Origin: DUOH01 sp036562625
GTDB taxonomy: Bacteria; Bacillota; UBA4882; UBA10575
Length of the DNA stretch: 7,863 nucleotides
Assembly (NCBI GenBank): GCA_036562625.1
Contig: DATCJV010000074.1
Coordinates: 1 to 7,863, forward strand
Direction of reading: 5' to 3'
Below, piece after piece: positions 6,088-7,863 of this stretch (the first letter of the stretch is position 1; every line of letters starts with the position of its first letter). The notes under the pieces are model-generated. The model saw only the letters and a list, made by a program, of their open reading frames with translations. It did no database searches and had not been told where the DNA came from. The translations under genes were made by a program, and so were the position numbers.

Positions 6088-6753
6088 TTGATTCAGGTGT
6101 TGGACAAGAAAACCCTGCGCCGGTTGGAAAAGCGTTTGCTTCAAGAAAAGAAGGAATTGGAAGACCGCTTTCCGGAAAGTTTAGGCTTTGGAGAAAGCCT
6201 CAAAGAATCCGTACAAGAACTCTCCACCTATGACAATCATCCTGCGGATTTGGGCTCCGAAACTTTTGAAAGAGAGAAGGATTTAGGTATCTATCTGGAC
6301 AGTAAGCGACAAAGGTATAATAATATACAAGATGCCCTCGCACGGATCAAGGCGGGTAAATACGGAATCTGCGCCATCTGCGGACGACCGATCGAGGTGG
6401 AGAGGTTGGAAGTCCTTCCCCAGGCCATTAACTGCCTTGATTGCCAAAAGAGGATGGAGGCGGAGGGGCAGGTGGCCGATGGTGACAGGCCGATTGAAGA
6501 GATTATCCTGGCCTATCCTTTCGGCCGCACGTTTCTGCGGGATACCACAGAAGTGGCTTTTGACGGAGAGGATACCTGGCAAGCAGTAGCCAGCTACGGT
6601 ACTTCGGAAAGCCCGCAAGATTTAGGGGGGAATGTGACCTATGAAGAGATGTACTCCGCTGAGCCCAGGGGAAGAGTGGCCCCGGTGGAAAACGAGCAAG
6701 TAACAGACGAGGGCCTGGACGAACAGGTCATCGCCGAGTTCACCACAGAGTGA
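6088..6753 (+). CDS. TraR/DksA-type zinc-finger protein, YteA-like (sporulation-associated family)
   Basis: A 221-aa protein if TTG 6088 is the start. The N-terminal 30 residues form a charged helix, probably coiled coil. A YteA-type motif, YDNHPADLGSETFEREKD, lies at 48-65. The zinc finger is C95-x2-C98-x17-C116-x2-C119, preceded by the usual ALARIKAGKYGICAICG context. The tail from about 130 is acidic. DksA/TraR relatives bind the RNA polymerase secondary channel, but the acidic coiled-coil tip of true DksA is not recognisable here, so that role should not be assumed. The YteA subfamily is annotated as sporulation-associated. The ribosome site AAAGGAAAGG (6077-6086) allows TTG 6088 or GTG 6097; no ATG is near. 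It likely shares a transcript with the DUF5665 gene. Confidence 0.85.
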   Translation: MIQVLDKKTLRRLEKRLLQEKKELEDRFPESLGFGESLKESVQELSTYDNHPADLGSETFEREKDLGIYLDSKRQRYNNIQDALARIKAGKYGICAICGRPIEVERLEVLPQAINCLDCQKRMEAEGQVADGDRPIEEIILAYPFGRTFLRDTTEVAFDGEDTWQAVASYGTSESPQDLGGNVTYEEMYSAEPRGRVAPVENEQVTDEGLDEQVIAEFTTE

Positions 6754-6766
6754 TCAGGATGAGAAC

Positions 6767-6808
6767 ATGAAAACCGTCACCCATCAGGAAATTGGGAACG
6801 GTTTTCAT
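6767..6808 (+). terminator. Hairpin between the convergent YteA-like and M28 genes
   Basis: An 11-bp perfect inverted repeat ATGAAAACCGT/ACGGTTTTCAT (6767-6777 and 6798-6808) has an inner CCCA/TGGG extension. It starts 14 bases after the YteA-like stop. The T-run lies within the stem and is followed by TATCTC, so it is not a textbook U-tract terminator. Its place between convergent genes supports a terminator, perhaps serving both directions. Confidence 0.6.
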
Positions 6809-6851
6809 TATCTCGGTCGGTAGCGTCTTGCGTTCATGCCTGGGCCATCAT

Positions 6852-7863
6852 TCAGCTTTCCAGCTTTCTCAAGACTCCCAATACTAATTCTTTAGCGGTC
6901 TCCAAATTCTCCGGTTGGACAAATTCTGCTCGATCAGTGGGCCAATGCCAGTTGGGAAGCAGGCCGTCCTCGTCAAAGGCCATGATCCCCATAGTTGGGT
7001 ATTTCCGCATCAAGGTTACGGTTGCATCAGTCGTTAATAGATTGTAAGGCCGAAAATCCACGTCCAATCCTTTTTCCTGCGCGACCGCTTTCGCGGCTGA
7101 AATCAGCTCCGGCGCAGAGGGTTTCATCCCCAAGATCCCTTCTTTCGTAATTACCGAGACCTTACCGATTCCTAAATTATCCAAGTTAATAAAGTAGGTA
7201 TTCTGCGGTGGCCGATGCTTTTTTATGAAGTCCAAAGCGCCGTTGGTCCCGGATTCTTCAGCTCCGGTGGCCAGCAGGGTCACACTTGTGGTCAAGAGCG
7301 GGAGATGAGTCAGGACATTACCTACTTCCAAGAGCACACTCAGGCCGGAAGCGTTATCGTTGCCACCGGGCGTATAAACGCCTTTTACCTCCCTATGTAC
7401 CAACAAAAGAACAGCGAAGAATAGGTAGAGGGCGGGAGGCAAGGAAATATACCAAAAGAGATCTGGACTTAGACCGGACCAGACTCCCGCCGCATAAGCC
7501 AAGGTGATGAGGACCATCGAACCAACCATCAGCAGGTAAGAGCGGCGGAAGCCCTTCACCATCTGCGGAGAAAAGCTCAAGGCCGAACGGGATGAATCAT
7601 AATGCGCCATGATTACCACCTGCCGAATCGCCTTGCTTCTGGCCGGCACATCGGCGATAATGTTCCGGGATTCCCGTTTAGGCAGTATCTTTGTGATGAA
7701 GGGAAAAGTATTAGATTCCAGGTAAAAGGCGTTCAGGGCAAACAGGGCAATCCCTAAAGCAACCTGGTTGTTGAAGGGGAAAATAACAGCGGCAATTACA
7801 AATAACAGATAAAGCAGGCCAAAGGCCCAAGAGAAAGAGGTTACGGCTTTAAAGGTCTCCACC
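6852..7863 (-). CDS. Membrane-embedded M28 family zinc aminopeptidase, N-terminus cut by window edge
   Basis: The visible part is 336 aa, counted from a GTG codon at 7862-7860 that may be an internal valine; the gene probably begins beyond the window. Metal and catalytic residues of M28 peptidases are all present: H87 (MAHYDS), D169 (GGNDNASG), E202-E203 (GAEESG), D228 (NLDNLG) and H306 (NWHWPTD). It should remove N-terminal residues from peptides using two zinc ions. Two hydrophobic segments (about 12-30 and 34-48) precede the catalytic part. A second pair (about 108-128 and 134-155) lies between H87 and D169, where ordinary M28 enzymes have only about a dozen residues. The catalytic domain is therefore split by a membrane hairpin. 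It is convergent with the YteA-like gene and has no evident functional link to it. Confidence 0.88.
   Translation of the reverse strand, partial: VETFKAVTSFSWAFGLLYLLFVIAAVIFPFNNQVALGIALFALNAFYLESNTFPFITKILPKRESRNIIADVPARSKAIRQVVIMAHYDSSRSALSFSPQMVKGFRRSYLLMVGSMVLITLAYAAGVWSGLSPDLFWYISLPPALYLFFAVLLLVHREVKGVYTPGGNDNASGLSVLLEVGNVLTHLPLLTTSVTLLATGAEESGTNGALDFIKKHRPPQNTYFINLDNLGIGKVSVITKEGILGMKPSAPELISAAKAVAQEKGLDVDFRPYNLLTTDATVTLMRKYPTMGIMAFDEDGLLPNWHWPTDRAEFVQPENLETAKELVLGVLRKLES

Noticed and set aside
7215..7507. Two plus-strand open frames of 69 and 73 aa opposite the M28 peptidase.
   Set aside because: They overlap the conserved D169 and E202-E203 region of the peptidase on the other strand, lack ribosome sites and show no recognisable domain.

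Overview
The window looks like chromosome from an endospore-forming, Gram-positive member of the Bacillota, probably a clostridial or deep-branching anaerobic lineage. The evidence is two genes built from SPOCS (SipL/DUF3794) spore-morphogenesis domains, a YteA-type TraR/DksA zinc-finger protein, a DUF5665 protein, strong AAAGGAGG ribosome sites and use of TTG/GTG starts. No species can be named from the sequence alone.

Layout. Positions 1-2319 hold a 768-aa protein with four SPOCS domains. It is followed by a classical intrinsic terminator (2361-2392) and a short AT-rich leader. Positions 2506-4380 hold a second SPOCS gene. Its protein has one N-terminal membrane helix, a polar linker of about 180 residues, and three SPOCS domains spaced exactly 137 aa apart. 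A second perfect AAAGGAGG sits inside this gene, just before an in-frame TTG-ATG at the linker/SPOCS boundary. The gene may therefore make both a membrane-tethered long form and a soluble short form, or may be an in-frame fusion of two ancestral genes. A long 16-bp hairpin (4410-4450) ends this unit. A GT-B fold glycosyltransferase (4654-5664) follows, then a probable pair of a small membrane protein (DUF5665, 5755-6069) and the YteA-like protein (6088-6753). A hairpin at 6767-6808 separates these from a convergent, edge-truncated membrane-embedded M28 aminopeptidase (6852 to the right edge, minus strand).

How the genes may work together (inference). SPOCS domains are known from coat and exosporium assembly factors: SpoVID, the SpoIVA partner SipL, and CsxC. 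Seven SPOCS copies in two adjacent genes, one membrane-anchored, suggest a repeat-based scaffold for the spore envelope. The glycosyltransferase could modify a spore-surface component, but nothing in the sequence proves this. The YteA family is sporulation-associated by family annotation. The M28 peptidase appears to be an unrelated convergent neighbour.

The best candidate for something undescribed is the second SPOCS gene, with its membrane tether, perfectly periodic SPOCS array and internal ribosome-binding site.
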